Part shown: one piece after another, positions 43,380 through 52,674 of the stretch
Layout: the number at the start of each line of letters is the position of its first letter
How positions within the stretch are numbered: position 1 is the first letter of the stretch
Source of the DNA: Acidimicrobiia bacterium
GTDB taxonomy: Bacteria; Actinomycetota; Acidimicrobiia; Acidimicrobiales; Bin134
Direction: 5' to 3'
Assembly (NCBI GenBank): GCA_009843865.1
Contig: VYCQ01000032.1
Coordinates: 97,671-154,293, forward strand
DNA: 56,623 nucleotides
Made by a program: the position numbers and the translations under genes
The notes under the pieces: generated by a model
Seen by the model: the letters and a program-made list of their open reading frames with translations, nothing else
What the model was told of the DNA's origin: nothing
Databases searched by the model: none

Positions 43380-43709
43380 ATGAGTAATGCCGAAAATACG
43401 CCAATACGTGTGCCAGAAGAAACAATGCCTGAAGAAGCTTCAGACATTGTTTGGCTCAACACACAGACTGCTGCGCAGCGGCTGGGCATCACCACTAGAA
43501 CGCTTTATCGGTTTATCAATGAGGGGAGCTTGCCCGCTTATCGTATGGGTCGGGTGATCCGTGTGAAGCGCTCTGATGTGGATGTGTTCATTGATGCCAG
43601 CAGGATTGAGCCAGGCACCCTGAGTCATCTGTATCCCGATCCTGTGTCTAGCAATAAAGCCGATGAAGGTTCTGAGTCCAGCGAACCCCAATACTTGAGC
43701 GAACTTTAA
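43380..43709 (+). CDS. MerR/excisionase-type helix-turn-helix DNA-binding protein
   Basis: The 109-aa protein has a single HTH_17-like domain at ~residues 20-75: VWLNTQTAAQRLGITTRTLYRFINEGSLPAYRMGRVIRVKRSDVDVFI. This is the form used by phage excisionases and by BldC-like regulators. The acidic leader and the Ser/Glu tail look disordered. No integrase lies nearby, so a chromosomal regulator is more likely than an excisionase. It lies between a TSUP transporter and phoH. Confidence 0.85.
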   Translation: MSNAENTPIRVPEETMPEEASDIVWLNTQTAAQRLGITTRTLYRFINEGSLPAYRMGRVIRVKRSDVDVFIDASRIEPGTLSHLYPDPVSSNKADEGSESSEPQYLSEL

Positions 43710-43718
43710 TATTGGGGT
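43685..43718 (+). terminator. 9-bp inverted repeat spanning the HTH gene stop
   Basis: ACCCCAATA (43685-43693) pairs perfectly with TATTGGGGT (43710-43718) around the TAA at 43707-43709. No T-run follows, so it may be a weak or factor-dependent terminator. Just beyond it CTTTATACATG is repeated at 43732-43742 and 43746-43756. Confidence 0.45.
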
Positions 43719-43797
43719 GAAGCGGGCACTGCTTTATACATGCCTCTTTATACATGGCTGATGCTACTGTGACTGATGCTGCTGTGCAGCACTTTGA

Positions 43798-44745
43798 ATG
43801 ACCATCGCCGAGCCGGTCACCATAGATATTGCCCGTAACGGGCTTATGGCAACTCTTGTAGGCGAGGGAGATAGCCACCTTCGTCAGATCCAGCGATCAT
43901 TTCCCGATGCCGATATTTTTGTGCGGGGCAATCGCATCACGGTATCGGGCTCTGCTGCGGATCAGGTGGCTGAGCTATTTGATGAGATGATCTTGTTGGT
44001 GCAAGGAGGCCACCAGTTAGATTCCCGCACACTGGATAGAGCCATTGAGATGGTAGGAGCCGATGAAAGCCCTTCAGGGGTGATGGATAGCGATGTGCTG
44101 CATTCTGGTCGGGGTCGGGTTATTCGCCCTCAGTCGGCGGGGCAGCGTCGCTATGTGGATGCTATGCGAGACAACATCATCACCTTCGGTATTGGCCCCG
44201 CAGGAACCGGTAAGAGCTGGCTGGCGGTGGCCATGGCTGTGCGGGAGCTAAGAGCCCATAATGTTGAACGAATTATTTTGACACGCCCAGCAGTTGAGGC
44301 AGGTGAGCGTTTGGGGTTTTTACCCGGCGACATGATCGCTAAGGTAGATCCGTATCTTCGCCCCCTGTACGACGCTCTGTACGACATGATGCAGACCGAG
44401 GAGGTGCAGGCGTTGGTAGAGCGGGGGGTGATTGAGATAGCGCCGCTGGCCTTCATGCGGGGGCGTACCCTTAACAACAGCTTTATTATTTTGGATGAAG
44501 CACAAAACACCACCCCCGAGCAGATGAAGATGTTCTTGACTCGCATTGGTTTTGGTTCTAAAGCTGTGGTTACCGGCGATGTAACTCAGGTGGATGTAGA
44601 CCGGGGTCGCAGTGGTTTGGATTCCTTAGAAAAGATTCTTGCCAGCATTAATGGTTTGTCGTTTGTGCATCTCACGGCACGAGACGTGGTACGCCATCGC
44701 ATCGTGGCCGATATCGTGAATGCGTATGAGCAGGCGAAACGGTGA
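43798..44745 (+). CDS. phoH: PhoH-family ATPase
   Basis: The 315-aa protein has a KH-like N-terminal region (~10-75) and the PhoH ATPase: Walker A IGPAGTGKSWLAVAMAV, LTRPAVEAGERLGFLPGD, Walker B FIILDEAQNTTPEQMKMFL and TGDVTQVD. PhoH proteins are RNA-binding ATPases linked to rRNA maturation; the coupled ybeY gene (4-nt overlap), encoding an rRNA-processing endonuclease, supports this. The symbol follows family usage (also called ybeZ in this context). Confidence 0.94.
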   Translation: MTIAEPVTIDIARNGLMATLVGEGDSHLRQIQRSFPDADIFVRGNRITVSGSAADQVAELFDEMILLVQGGHQLDSRTLDRAIEMVGADESPSGVMDSDVLHSGRGRVIRPQSAGQRRYVDAMRDNIITFGIGPAGTGKSWLAVAMAVRELRAHNVERIILTRPAVEAGERLGFLPGDMIAKVDPYLRPLYDALYDMMQTEEVQALVERGVIEIAPLAFMRGRTLNNSFIILDEAQNTTPEQMKMFLTRIGFGSKAVVTGDVTQVDVDRGRSGLDSLEKILASINGLSFVHLTARDVVRHRIVADIVNAYEQAKR

Positions 44746-45293
44746 GCAGCCAGGCTGACATCAAACTGAAGAGCCAGTCAAGATGTCAAGGCTGTGTTAT
44801 CGCCACAGAGAATCGCCAGAGTGATCTTGTGATTGCCCAACAGTGCTGGGTGGGGTTGATGCGTTTGGTGCTACAGGCAGAAGGTGTGGCAGAGCCCTGG
44901 GAGGCGGGCTTGTGGTTTGTGGATGCAACCGAGATGGCCAAGTTGAACCAACTACACAGGGGCATCGCACAATCCACAGATGTGTTGGCGTTGGGTACCG
45001 ACGATGGAATGGCTTTACGAGCTAGTGGTGAACCACGTTTGGTGGGCGATGTGGTTATCTGCCCATCGGTAGCAGCAACTCATGCTGTTGCTCATGCTAA
45101 GAAGGTGGATGAAGAGCTAGCTTTGCTGATAGTCCATGGCACGTTGCATTTGCTGGGTTACGACCATCAACAAAACGCTGACGCTGTTCGAATGCGTCAG
45201 CGCGAGCAAGAGTTGCTGACGCAAGGGTTAGCCAGAGGGTTTAGTTCTCAAGAGTTTGTTGGCGCTGATGAGGAGTTGCGTGAAGGGTGCTAG
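44742..45293 (+). CDS. ybeY: endoribonuclease YbeY
   Basis: The 183-aa metalloprotein has the zinc site HGTLHLLGYDH and the core motifs WFVDATEMAKLNQLHRGIAQSTDVLAL and VGDVVICPSVA. YbeY works in 16S rRNA 3' maturation and ribosome quality control. The first ~28 residues are extra and Cys/Gln-rich. GTG 44742 overlaps the phoH stop, and its end overlaps the next start by 7 nt, so the three genes are translated together. Confidence 0.94.
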   Translation: MSSQADIKLKSQSRCQGCVIATENRQSDLVIAQQCWVGLMRLVLQAEGVAEPWEAGLWFVDATEMAKLNQLHRGIAQSTDVLALGTDDGMALRASGEPRLVGDVVICPSVAATHAVAHAKKVDEELALLIVHGTLHLLGYDHQQNADAVRMRQREQELLTQGLARGFSSQEFVGADEELREGC

Positions 45294-46141
45294 GTAGTTT
45301 GCGGTTGTTGGGCCGGTTTGGGCCGCTGAGTCGGCTAGTGCGGGCCAGCAAGCGCCGCGAGCCTCCTCAGGTGTCAGAAGAAGAGCTGCTAGCGGTAGCC
45401 GAGGCAGCCGAACTCTCTGATTCTATTGAGCCTGAAGAGCGCGAACTCATTGGTCAAATTATTGAGTTTGGTGACACCGTGGCTCGAGAGGTGATGGTAC
45501 CTCGTACAGACATGGTAGCGATTAGCGAGCAGCAGTCGGTGGACGAGGTGATTGGTGTGGTGATTCAGCATGGTTACAGCAGGGTGCCTGTTTTTCGAGA
45601 GGGCATAGACGATGTGGTGGGTGTGGTACACGCTAAAGATCTGATGCGGGCTGAACGTGTACAGGGCGGTGGGTCGCCTGCGGTGGCGGTTGCTCGTCCA
45701 GCTCATTTTGTGCCTGAGACCAAGCGAATTTCGCTGCTGCTTAAAGAAATGCAAACCGAGCAGTTTCACATTGCCATTGTGGTGGATGAATACGGCGGAA
45801 CCGCCGGGGTGGTCACTCTAGAAGACCTGATTGAAGAGTTGGTGGGGGAGATCGTGGATGAGTTTGATGTGGAAGAACCCATGATTGAGCGGTTGGCCTC
45901 CAATACGGTTCGGGTGAATGGGCGAGTGCACCTCGCTGAGCTCAGCGAGGTGCTGCGAGCGCCCTTGCCCAGCGGCAACTGGGATACGGTGGGCGGGCTG
46001 ATCTTCAACACGCTGGGCCATGTGCCGGGCGAAGGCGAAACCTTGGTGTTAGATGGTTGGGAACTGCGGGTAGAACGAGTAACCGGCCGCCGCATTGCCA
46101 GGGTTATCGTCAAACCTGTCTCTGTGGGAGCGGGCGAGTAG
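45287..46141 (+). CDS. CBS-pair/CorC_HlyC protein (CorC-like)
   Basis: The 284-aa soluble protein has REVMVPRTDMVAISEQQSVDEVI leading into two CBS domains (~65-190, VPVFREGIDDVVGVVHAKDL; IAIVVDEYGGTAGVVTLEDLIEELVGEI) and a CorC_HlyC domain (~200-280, GRVHLAELSEVL, VGGLIFNTLGHVPGEGE). The DUF21 membrane domain of larger relatives is absent, as in CorC. It may modulate Mg2+/Co2+ handling. The phoH-ybeY-corC order is widespread. GTG 45287 is within the ybeY end. Confidence 0.9.
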   Translation: MLGSLRLLGRFGPLSRLVRASKRREPPQVSEEELLAVAEAAELSDSIEPEERELIGQIIEFGDTVAREVMVPRTDMVAISEQQSVDEVIGVVIQHGYSRVPVFREGIDDVVGVVHAKDLMRAERVQGGGSPAVAVARPAHFVPETKRISLLLKEMQTEQFHIAIVVDEYGGTAGVVTLEDLIEELVGEIVDEFDVEEPMIERLASNTVRVNGRVHLAELSEVLRAPLPSGNWDTVGGLIFNTLGHVPGEGETLVLDGWELRVERVTGRRIARVIVKPVSVGAGE

Positions 46142-48388
46142 ATGCTTGGTGGCATAACGGATTTTGTTAGCAGCCGCAGGGGTAAGTGGGTTACGTTTCT
46201 GATTTGGGTTGTGGCTGCGGGGGCATTGATCTATCAGCTTCCGCAACTCGCAGACCTGTCAGAAAACGACAGGGCTTTGTTCTTGCCAGCCAATGCTGAA
46301 TCCACCCGAGCATTCGAGTTTGAGAAAGATCGCTTTCCCGCATCTGGTACGCCCGTATTGATTGTGGTGCGCGAGGAGGCTGGCATAAGCCCAGCCACTT
46401 GGACAGGGGTTGGTGAGTTAGAGGCGTGGCTCAACGGGCCTGCAATATCTGATGCCATACGACAGGTTCGTGCTCCCTCGTTTACTCAAGGCAGTGGATC
46501 AGATCTGGTATCTGCTGATGGGTCCACCTTGTATGTGTTTGTGGATCTAAGCGGAGAGCCTGCCGAATCGGAGTTCGCCGATCACCTTAACTCCATCAGA
46601 GACCAGTCGGCGATGCTGAAGTTGCCTGGAGTCGAGGTAGCAGTAGGAGGGTCTGGTGGTCTCACCGTTGATCTTGTAGGAGTGTTCGATAACATCAACT
46701 CGCTTTTGCTCATAGTCACAGTATTGCTCGTGTTGGTGTTGTTGATTTTGATCTATCGCTCGCCCATCGTAGCGCTTATACCGCTGGCTTCCGTGGGCCT
46801 GGTGTTTGCTTTGGCGGGAGCGGTAGGAGCAGCCTTGGCTCAGCAGTTTGACCTGCCCTTATCAGAGCAAACCACTGGCATCATGACCGTTATATTGTTC
46901 GGTACTGGCACCGATTACGTGTTGTTCGTGTCTGCTCGCTATCGCGAAGAACTTACCCGCCATGTTGATAAGCACGAGGCAATGCGTCACACCATGCGTG
47001 GAGTGGGAGGGGCAGTAGCTTCGGCTGGTTTGACGATTCTCATAGCATCAGCTGCATTGGGATTAGCCACTCTACGCACCTACCAGTCACTTGGCCCGGT
47101 GATCGCCATCGCTGTTGCGTTGATGATGTTGGCGGCGCTAACGCTGGTGCCAGCTTTGCTTACCATGATTGGGCGGAGGGCTTTTTGGCCTAAACAACCC
47201 CGCTATGATCCGGTCGCAGCCTCGCCTGAGGATTCGAGAAATTGGCGGCGCAGCATTTATGGCAGAATTGGTGGGGTTGTGCTCTCACGCCCGCGGGTAA
47301 CCCTTGTACTCACAACGGGGTTGCTTGCGCTGCTTATTTTGGGCTTGTTGAGATACGACCCGAATTACGATCAGCTAGCCAGTCTTCCCGACAACACCGA
47401 ATCGGTTCGCAGCTTCGAGCTCTTGCGTGAGGGGTTTCCTGCTGGCGAGCTGTCGCCCACCAACGTGTATGTGGATCTACCTGCGGAGCAGCAGGCTCTT
47501 CAACCCAACACCCTCCAACAGATCGACTCGTTTACGCTGGCTATCGCAGATCACCGTGGGGTGGCCAGTGTGTCAGGGCCGAGTCGTCCCTTTGGCACCC
47601 GCGTTGCTACTTCTGGTGGGGTGCCCGCTGATGGGGCGCGGTTTGTTTCTCCCGACGGGGGTGCTGTGCGCTTGTCAGTTGTTTTAGAGCAGAACCCTTT
47701 CTCTAATGAAGCGCTTAACCTTATGCCGGAGTTGCGTGAGCGGGTGCGTGACGCAGCTGCTGAGGTTGGATTTGATCCAGCGGGTGTATGGGTTGGCGGG
47801 GACACCGCTGAGGCCGCCGATACCCGTAGTGCTGGCAACAGGGACATGTGGGTGGTGTTGCCGCTGATCTTGGTGGCGATTGGGGTGGTGCTCGCTATCT
47901 TGTTGCGCTCGTTGGTGGCTCCGCTTTATTTAGTAGCCACCATCGCGTTTACATATTTTGCCACCCTCGGATTAGCTGTGATCATCTTTTTAGGTTTGTT
48001 TGATCATGCGGGTATTGGTCCCTCGACACCATTTTTCTTGTTCGTGTTTTTGAACGCTTTGAGCGTTGACTACAACATTTATTTGATGTCGCGCATCCGC
48101 GAGGAAGCGCGCGGTGCTCCGCTCAAGGAGGCCACCGGCCACGCATTGGCTCTTACTGGCCCGGTTATCACATCTGCTGGTCTCATTTTGGCGGGCACAT
48201 TCTCGGCACTGATGGCATTGCCGTTGGAAGACTTGGTTCAACTTGGTTTTGCCGTGGCTGCCGGAGTTCTGATCGACACCTTCATCACCCGCACGCTGAT
48301 TGTTCCTGCTCTCGTGGCCATAGTCGGACGTTGGAGTTGGTGGCCATCACGTTTGGCCCACAAGCAACCTTCTCCCGCGATTCAATGA
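46142..48388 (+). CDS. MMPL/RND-family transporter
   Basis: The 748-aa protein starts directly after the CorC-like stop. It has a first helix (WVTFLIWVVAAGALIY), an extracytoplasmic loop domain, a block of five to six helices (~190-350, with GTGTDYVLFVSARYREEL carrying the Asp of the proton path), and then the same arrangement repeated (~390-735, with LNALSVDYNIYLMSRIREE). This is the doubled MMPL layout of lipid and glycolipid exporters in actinobacteria. It may move envelope lipids or drugs. Confidence 0.92.
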   Translation: MLGGITDFVSSRRGKWVTFLIWVVAAGALIYQLPQLADLSENDRALFLPANAESTRAFEFEKDRFPASGTPVLIVVREEAGISPATWTGVGELEAWLNGPAISDAIRQVRAPSFTQGSGSDLVSADGSTLYVFVDLSGEPAESEFADHLNSIRDQSAMLKLPGVEVAVGGSGGLTVDLVGVFDNINSLLLIVTVLLVLVLLILIYRSPIVALIPLASVGLVFALAGAVGAALAQQFDLPLSEQTTGIMTVILFGTGTDYVLFVSARYREELTRHVDKHEAMRHTMRGVGGAVASAGLTILIASAALGLATLRTYQSLGPVIAIAVALMMLAALTLVPALLTMIGRRAFWPKQPRYDPVAASPEDSRNWRRSIYGRIGGVVLSRPRVTLVLTTGLLALLILGLLRYDPNYDQLASLPDNTESVRSFELLREGFPAGELSPTNVYVDLPAEQQALQPNTLQQIDSFTLAIADHRGVASVSGPSRPFGTRVATSGGVPADGARFVSPDGGAVRLSVVLEQNPFSNEALNLMPELRERVRDAAAEVGFDPAGVWVGGDTAEAADTRSAGNRDMWVVLPLILVAIGVVLAILLRSLVAPLYLVATIAFTYFATLGLAVIIFLGLFDHAGIGPSTPFFLFVFLNALSVDYNIYLMSRIREEARGAPLKEATGHALALTGPVITSAGLILAGTFSALMALPLEDLVQLGFAVAAGVLIDTFITRTLIVPALVAIVGRWSWWPSRLAHKQPSPAIQ

Positions 48389-48455
48389 ACTTTGGGTGCC
48401 CTTTATCATGGCGTTGGCATAAGTTGTAAAGGGGTCTTGCAGTCGGGGGTTGTAG

Positions 48456-51400
48456 ATGGGCAATTTGGATTTTCAAGAAAAAAATCAGGCCGAATTCACC
48501 GATCTTGAGGTCGGCAAACGGTTGTCGGGGGTGGTGGCTGATGGCGATGTGACCGTAGTGGCCTTAGATGTGCATGCAACTGGGTCGGCCACTCTCACCT
48601 ATCGCTCGGCTAGCGGCCAGCTTGGCGAACGTATCATCTCACGAGACGACCTCGTCTTGATCCAAGAGGCTTCTAAGCAGCGATGGGCCTTTGATGCTGA
48701 CGGTGCCGCCTTCCGTTTGGTTTCCGAAGCTCGTCGCATTCAGTCGGCACATCTGGCCGATCCCTATGCGGCCGTGGACACCTCCAACATCGAGCCCTAT
48801 CCGCATCAGATTGACGCGGTTTATCGCCGGTTCTTAGAGAAGCGTCCGCTCAAGTTCTTGCTGGCCGATGATCCTGGTGCAGGCAAGACCATCATGTCGG
48901 GGCTGTTGATCCGCGAGTTGATGCTACGAGGTGATGTGGCCCGCTGCCTCGTTGTTGCCCCTGGAAGCTTGGTGGAACAGTGGCAAGAGGAGCTATGGGA
49001 TAAGTTTGGCCTTAGCTTCGAGCTGATGTCCCGTTCGGCGGTGGAGGCATCGCGTACTGGCAATCCATTTTTAGAGAAAAATTTGCTGGTTGCTCGAGTC
49101 GATCAACTATCTCGGTCTGAGGATCTCATCGAGAAGCTGAAGCTGGCTGACTGGGATTTGGTCATCGTGGACGAAGCCCACAAGATGTCGGCTCATCTTT
49201 ATGGCGACGAGCTGCGTAAGACCAAACGGTTTGAGCTAGGCGAGGTGCTGCGCGACCGAACCCGTCATTTTTTGTTGCTGTCGGCTACCCCTCATAACGG
49301 TAAAAACGAGGATTTTTTGGCTTTTATGACCCTTATCGATCCTGAGAGGTTCGCTGGACGCTTGCGCGATAACGAACTGCCCGAGACCGACGACGTGATG
49401 CGCCGACTAGTGAAAGAGCATTTGACCACATTTGAGGGGCGGAGGCTGTTTCCTCAGCGGTTCGCTCACAGTGCCAATTTCGAGCTGTCTGAACCTGAAC
49501 ATGAGCTGTATGAGGCGGTTTCCGATTATGTGCGCAGCGGCATGGACCGGGCTTCTCGGATGCAGGAAGAAGGGGATCGCCGCCGGGGAATCATTTTTGG
49601 GTTTGCTCTAGCTGCACTTCAGCGCCGGTTGGCCTCATCACCGGCGGCCATCTATCACTCGTTGCGCCGCCGCCGGGACCGGCTTGGTGAGCAGGCTTCC
49701 GAATTGCGTCGCTTGGCTGCGGGAGGCAGCCCTGTGCCGGTAACAGACCTACCCAGGGGAGTGCGGTTTAGCGATTTAGAGGATTTCGACTTCGACAACT
49801 TTGACGATGTAGAGCTCGAAGAGCTTGAAGACCACGTTATTGATGCTTCCACCGCAGCGGCTACAGCCGAGGAGATCGAAGCAGAAGTGGCCGAGCTGAA
49901 AGGTCTGGTCAAGCTAGCCGACGTGGTGCGCACCAGCGGCGAAGACACTAAGTGGATTCAGCTTCGGGGTCTGCTTCGTTCAGAGCAGTTTCGAACAGGC
50001 AAGGGCGAAGCCCTCTACGGCGATGATGTTCCATCAGGCCCACGCAAGCTGATCGTGTTCTCAGAGCACAAGGACACCCTTGACTACGTGGCTGAGCGGA
50101 TTAGAGCTGAGTTGGGCCGACCTGAAGATGTTGAGGTTATCCATGGCGGTATTAAGCGCCATGACCGACGGGTTATCCAAGACCGTTTCCGGGTTGATCC
50201 CAGGGTTCGGGTGCTGGTGGCTACCGATGCCGCTAGCGAGGGTGTGAACCTTCAAGTGGCTAACATGATGGTCAACTACGACCTGCCGTGGAATCCGAAC
50301 CGCATCGAGCAACGGTTTGGGCGCATTCATCGCATCGGTCAGCAGCGGTCTTGCCATCTGTGGAACATGGTGGCACACAAGACCAGGGAGGGCGTGGTGT
50401 TCACCCGGTTGTTTGAGAAGATCGAGCAGCAGCGGGGTGTGTATGGCGATCAGGTGTATGACGTGCTGGGCGACTCTCACATCAACACATCCCTTCAGGA
50501 GTTGCTGTTCAAGGCAATCACCGCCGACGATGATCCCGCTCATTTGCAATACATGCAAGAGGTGATTGAGGGTGATATAGGCAAGCAGATGGTGGATGTC
50601 TTGGAAAAGCGGGCATTGGTTGAGGGTTTGGCTGATCCGGCGGCCAACAACAAGATTCGAGAGGACATGGAGCGGGCTCGAACCCGCAAGCTACAGCCGT
50701 GGTTTGTTTTGGCCTTCTTTTCTGAGGCTCTTCGTCAATATGGCGGACGCATCATTAGCCGAGAATCAGGCCGCTACGAGATTACTCGAGTTCCTGCGGT
50801 AATTCGTTCTTATGCTGATCCCAATCTTGGCACGGTACATGACCGCTACGACAGGGTGACCTGTGATAAGACATATATTCAGGTCGAAGGAGGCGACAGA
50901 GCAGAGCTGATCTCACCAGGCACGCCGCTGCTGTCCGCGGTTATCAACAAGGTGCTTGCCGATCACGGCGATACCCTGTCGCGCGGAGCGACCCTGGTTG
51001 ATTCTCAGGATTACTCAACCAATCTACGTCTGCTGGTTTACCTTGATCATGTCATCACTGACGGTCGTCAGGTTCATGGGAATCGTCAAGTGGTGTCGCA
51101 ACGGTTTCAGTATGTGGAGATCGACCAATATGGTCATGCCAAGGATGCAGGCAACGAGCCCTATATTGGTTATGACTCCCTAAAAGACGAAGACCGAGCG
51201 CTGTTAGAGGGTTCTTTTGATATGGCCTGGGTTGACCATACTGCCGAGGAAACTGCCAAGAATTGGGCCATCGAACATTTATCTCAGCCGCATTTCGAAG
51301 AAATTCGCCGTGTCACCGAAGTTAGAGTCGCCAAGGTTAAGGAGGCTGTCAGGGAGCGTCTTGAAGCTGAGATTCGCTATTGGGATCAACGGACTGAGGA

Positions 51401-52016
51401 GTTGAAGAAACAGGAGTTGGCTGGCCAAAAGCCCCGGCTCAATTCTGGCAGGGCTCGGGCGCGAGCTAACGAATTGGAGGCTCGGCTGATTCGTCGGCGG
51501 CTTGATCTAGATCGAGAAAGCGATCTTCACAACAGCCCGCCTAACATCGTGGGCGCGGCAATCATCGTCCCTCAAGGTTTTATTAATCAGCTCCGCGGAA
51601 TGGTGCCTGATCTCGAAGCAACAACCGACAAAATGGAGACCGATCGCCGAGCTGTGGCCGCCGTTCTTGAAGCCGAACGAGCCCTCGGTCGCAATCCCGA
51701 AGTGCAATCTCACAGCAACCCTGGTTACGACATTTTGTCCATTGACCCCACCACCGGTACGTACTACTTCATTGAGGTTAAAGGCCACCTACCTCGCACC
51801 ACCGAAATACACATCAGTGCTCAGCAGCTCAGCAAAGCCAAATCTCTTCCCAAACATTGGCGTTTGGCCATCGTCTCTGTTCCCGACGACCCTGACGAAT
51901 CACCTACCGTGCGATACCTGATCGACCCTTTTTTCGACTACACCCCTTACTTCGCCCAAACCGGCTTGCCCCTTAATGTTGCCGACCTCTTGAAAAAAGC
52001 TCAAGATCCCTGTTGA
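48456..52016 (+). CDS. SNF2-like helicase with C-terminal DUF3883 (nuclease-like) domain
   Basis: This 1186-aa protein is a superfamily 2 translocase. It shows YPHQIDAVYRRFL (~115), Walker A LADDPGAGKTIMSGLLIREL (Lys144), VIVDEAHKMSA (~240), LLSATPHNGKNEDF, and in the second RecA domain VLVATDAASEGVNLQ and NPNRIEQRFGRIHRIGQ. An acidic insert (~445-475) splits the lobes. Residues ~985-1060 are a charged coil. Residues ~1085-1165 are DUF3883: GYDILSID (Asp1092) and FIEVKG (Glu1107, Lys1109), the D...E-x-K pattern of restriction-like nucleases. Helicases of this kind occur in phage-defence loci such as class 1 DISARM (DrmD) and loci with DUF1156 methylases. A DUF1156 gene lies 4.2 kb downstream. 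It probably translocates on invading DNA. Confidence 0.88.
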   Translation: MGNLDFQEKNQAEFTDLEVGKRLSGVVADGDVTVVALDVHATGSATLTYRSASGQLGERIISRDDLVLIQEASKQRWAFDADGAAFRLVSEARRIQSAHLADPYAAVDTSNIEPYPHQIDAVYRRFLEKRPLKFLLADDPGAGKTIMSGLLIRELMLRGDVARCLVVAPGSLVEQWQEELWDKFGLSFELMSRSAVEASRTGNPFLEKNLLVARVDQLSRSEDLIEKLKLADWDLVIVDEAHKMSAHLYGDELRKTKRFELGEVLRDRTRHFLLLSATPHNGKNEDFLAFMTLIDPERFAGRLRDNELPETDDVMRRLVKEHLTTFEGRRLFPQRFAHSANFELSEPEHELYEAVSDYVRSGMDRASRMQEEGDRRRGIIFGFALAALQRRLASSPAAIYHSLRRRRDRLGEQASELRRLAAGGSPVPVTDLPRGVRFSDLEDFDFDNFDDVELEELEDHVIDASTAAATAEEIEAEVAELKGLVKLADVVRTSGEDTKWIQLRGLLRSEQFRTGKGEALYGDDVPSGPRKLIVFSEHKDTLDYVAERIRAELGRPEDVEVIHGGIKRHDRRVIQDRFRVDPRVRVLVATDAASEGVNLQVANMMVNYDLPWNPNRIEQRFGRIHRIGQQRSCHLWNMVAHKTREGVVFTRLFEKIEQQRGVYGDQVYDVLGDSHINTSLQELLFKAITADDDPAHLQYMQEVIEGDIGKQMVDVLEKRALVEGLADPAANNKIREDMERARTRKLQPWFVLAFFSEALRQYGGRIISRESGRYEITRVPAVIRSYADPNLGTVHDRYDRVTCDKTYIQVEGGDRAELISPGTPLLSAVINKVLADHGDTLSRGATLVDSQDYSTNLRLLVYLDHVITDGRQVHGNRQVVSQRFQYVEIDQYGHAKDAGNEPYIGYDSLKDEDRALLEGSFDMAWVDHTAEETAKNWAIEHLSQPHFEEIRRVTEVRVAKVKEAVRERLEAEIRYWDQRTEELKKQELAGQKPRLNSGRARARANELEARLIRRRLDLDRESDLHNSPPNIVGAAIIVPQGFINQLRGMVPDLEATTDKMETDRRAVAAVLEAERALGRNPEVQSHSNPGYDILSIDPTTGTYYFIEVKGHLPRTTEIHISAQQLSKAKSLPKHWRLAIVSVPDDPDESPTVRYLIDPFFDYTPYFAQTGLPLNVADLLKKAQDPC

Positions 52017-52494
52017 GCAGCAGCTAGCCAGTCTTTTGAGGTACTCACAAAAGAAAGACCCGGCACACCCTAGGTGAGTTTTAGCTCCCTAGGTGAGCAC
52101 CGGGTGGGTGTAAACATTATATCCGGTTGGAAGTGATGACACCGGCATTATTTTCGGAGTGACTTCTTCAGCGAGTCGTCTACCAGTTTGCTGGTGATGA
52201 GCACAGCGGCATCAAGGTGTGCTACGACCGCATAGGTGGCGGCCTCCGTAGTAGAGGTTTAGGCCATCAACGTATCTGGCCGAGAAATTCGGCGGTGGTT
52301 ATGTTGACATCATTCTCTGAGCCGCCACGACCCTGAGTTTTAGAAGCGGCTAAAGCAGAATCTCAACCGCTACCAGGATGTCTTGGGTAGGCTGCTCGAC
52401 TGCTGAGGCGACACTATGTTCAACGACATGTCGTTGGCCTAAGTAGGTTAAGTCTTGAGGTAGCGCCTCAGGTTTAAACCAGCTAGGACGGGTC
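52017..52494. other. 478-bp gap downstream of the helicase gene, no intact gene
   Basis: No convincing ORF spans this gap. On the minus strand a stretch of 36 codons (52258 to 52148, ending in TAA) reads like coding sequence (TYAVVAHLDAAVLITSKLVDD) but has no start and a stop just upstream, so it may be a gene remnant. A large imperfect hairpin lies at 52058-52105. The last ~60 bp should hold the promoter of the four-gene cassette. Confidence 0.5.
52058..52105 (+). terminator. imperfect hairpin after the helicase gene
   Basis: ACCCGG (52058-52063) pairs with CCGGGT (52100-52105). Inside, CCTAGG (52069-52074) pairs with CCTAGG (52088-52093) and GAG with CTC around a TTTTAG loop. CCCTAGGTGAG is also a direct repeat (52068 and 52087). 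No T-run follows. It could end helicase transcription or be a recombination scar. Confidence 0.5.
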
Positions 52495-52674
52495 ATGACA
52501 AGCCAAGACAACAAGCAGGCTGATGTTGGAGAAGATGTTCGGATCGCAACTGAGATGTACGACCGTTGGCGAAACGGTGAACCAAAATCCGCGCTTGAAT
52601 CTGAGTACTTCTACTTCGTCTTATTTACCTTGTCAGAGTTCTCTGTGATACGGACAACGTGTTTGACCCCGTGA
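52495..52674 (+). CDS. small ORF opening the four-gene cassette (59 aa)
   Basis: ATG 52495 has AGGA about 9 nt upstream and the frame runs to TGA at 52672-52674, overlapping the next gene's GTG by 16 nt. The product is acidic and probably helical (DVGEDVRIATEMYDRWRNGEPKSALESEYF). I do not recognise it. The YDRWRNGEPKSALES segment looks like a DNA- or protein-binding helix. It is either a real small protein or the N-terminal piece of the 212-aa protein after a frameshift; the overlap in a different frame allows both. Evidence for being real is position and spacing only. Confidence 0.5.
   Translation: MTSQDNKQADVGEDVRIATEMYDRWRNGEPKSALESEYFYFVLFTLSEFSVIRTTCLTP

Noticed and set aside
52152-52330. 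Plus-strand frame in the gap after the helicase
   Set aside because: No start with a ribosome site and no family pattern; the product looks random.
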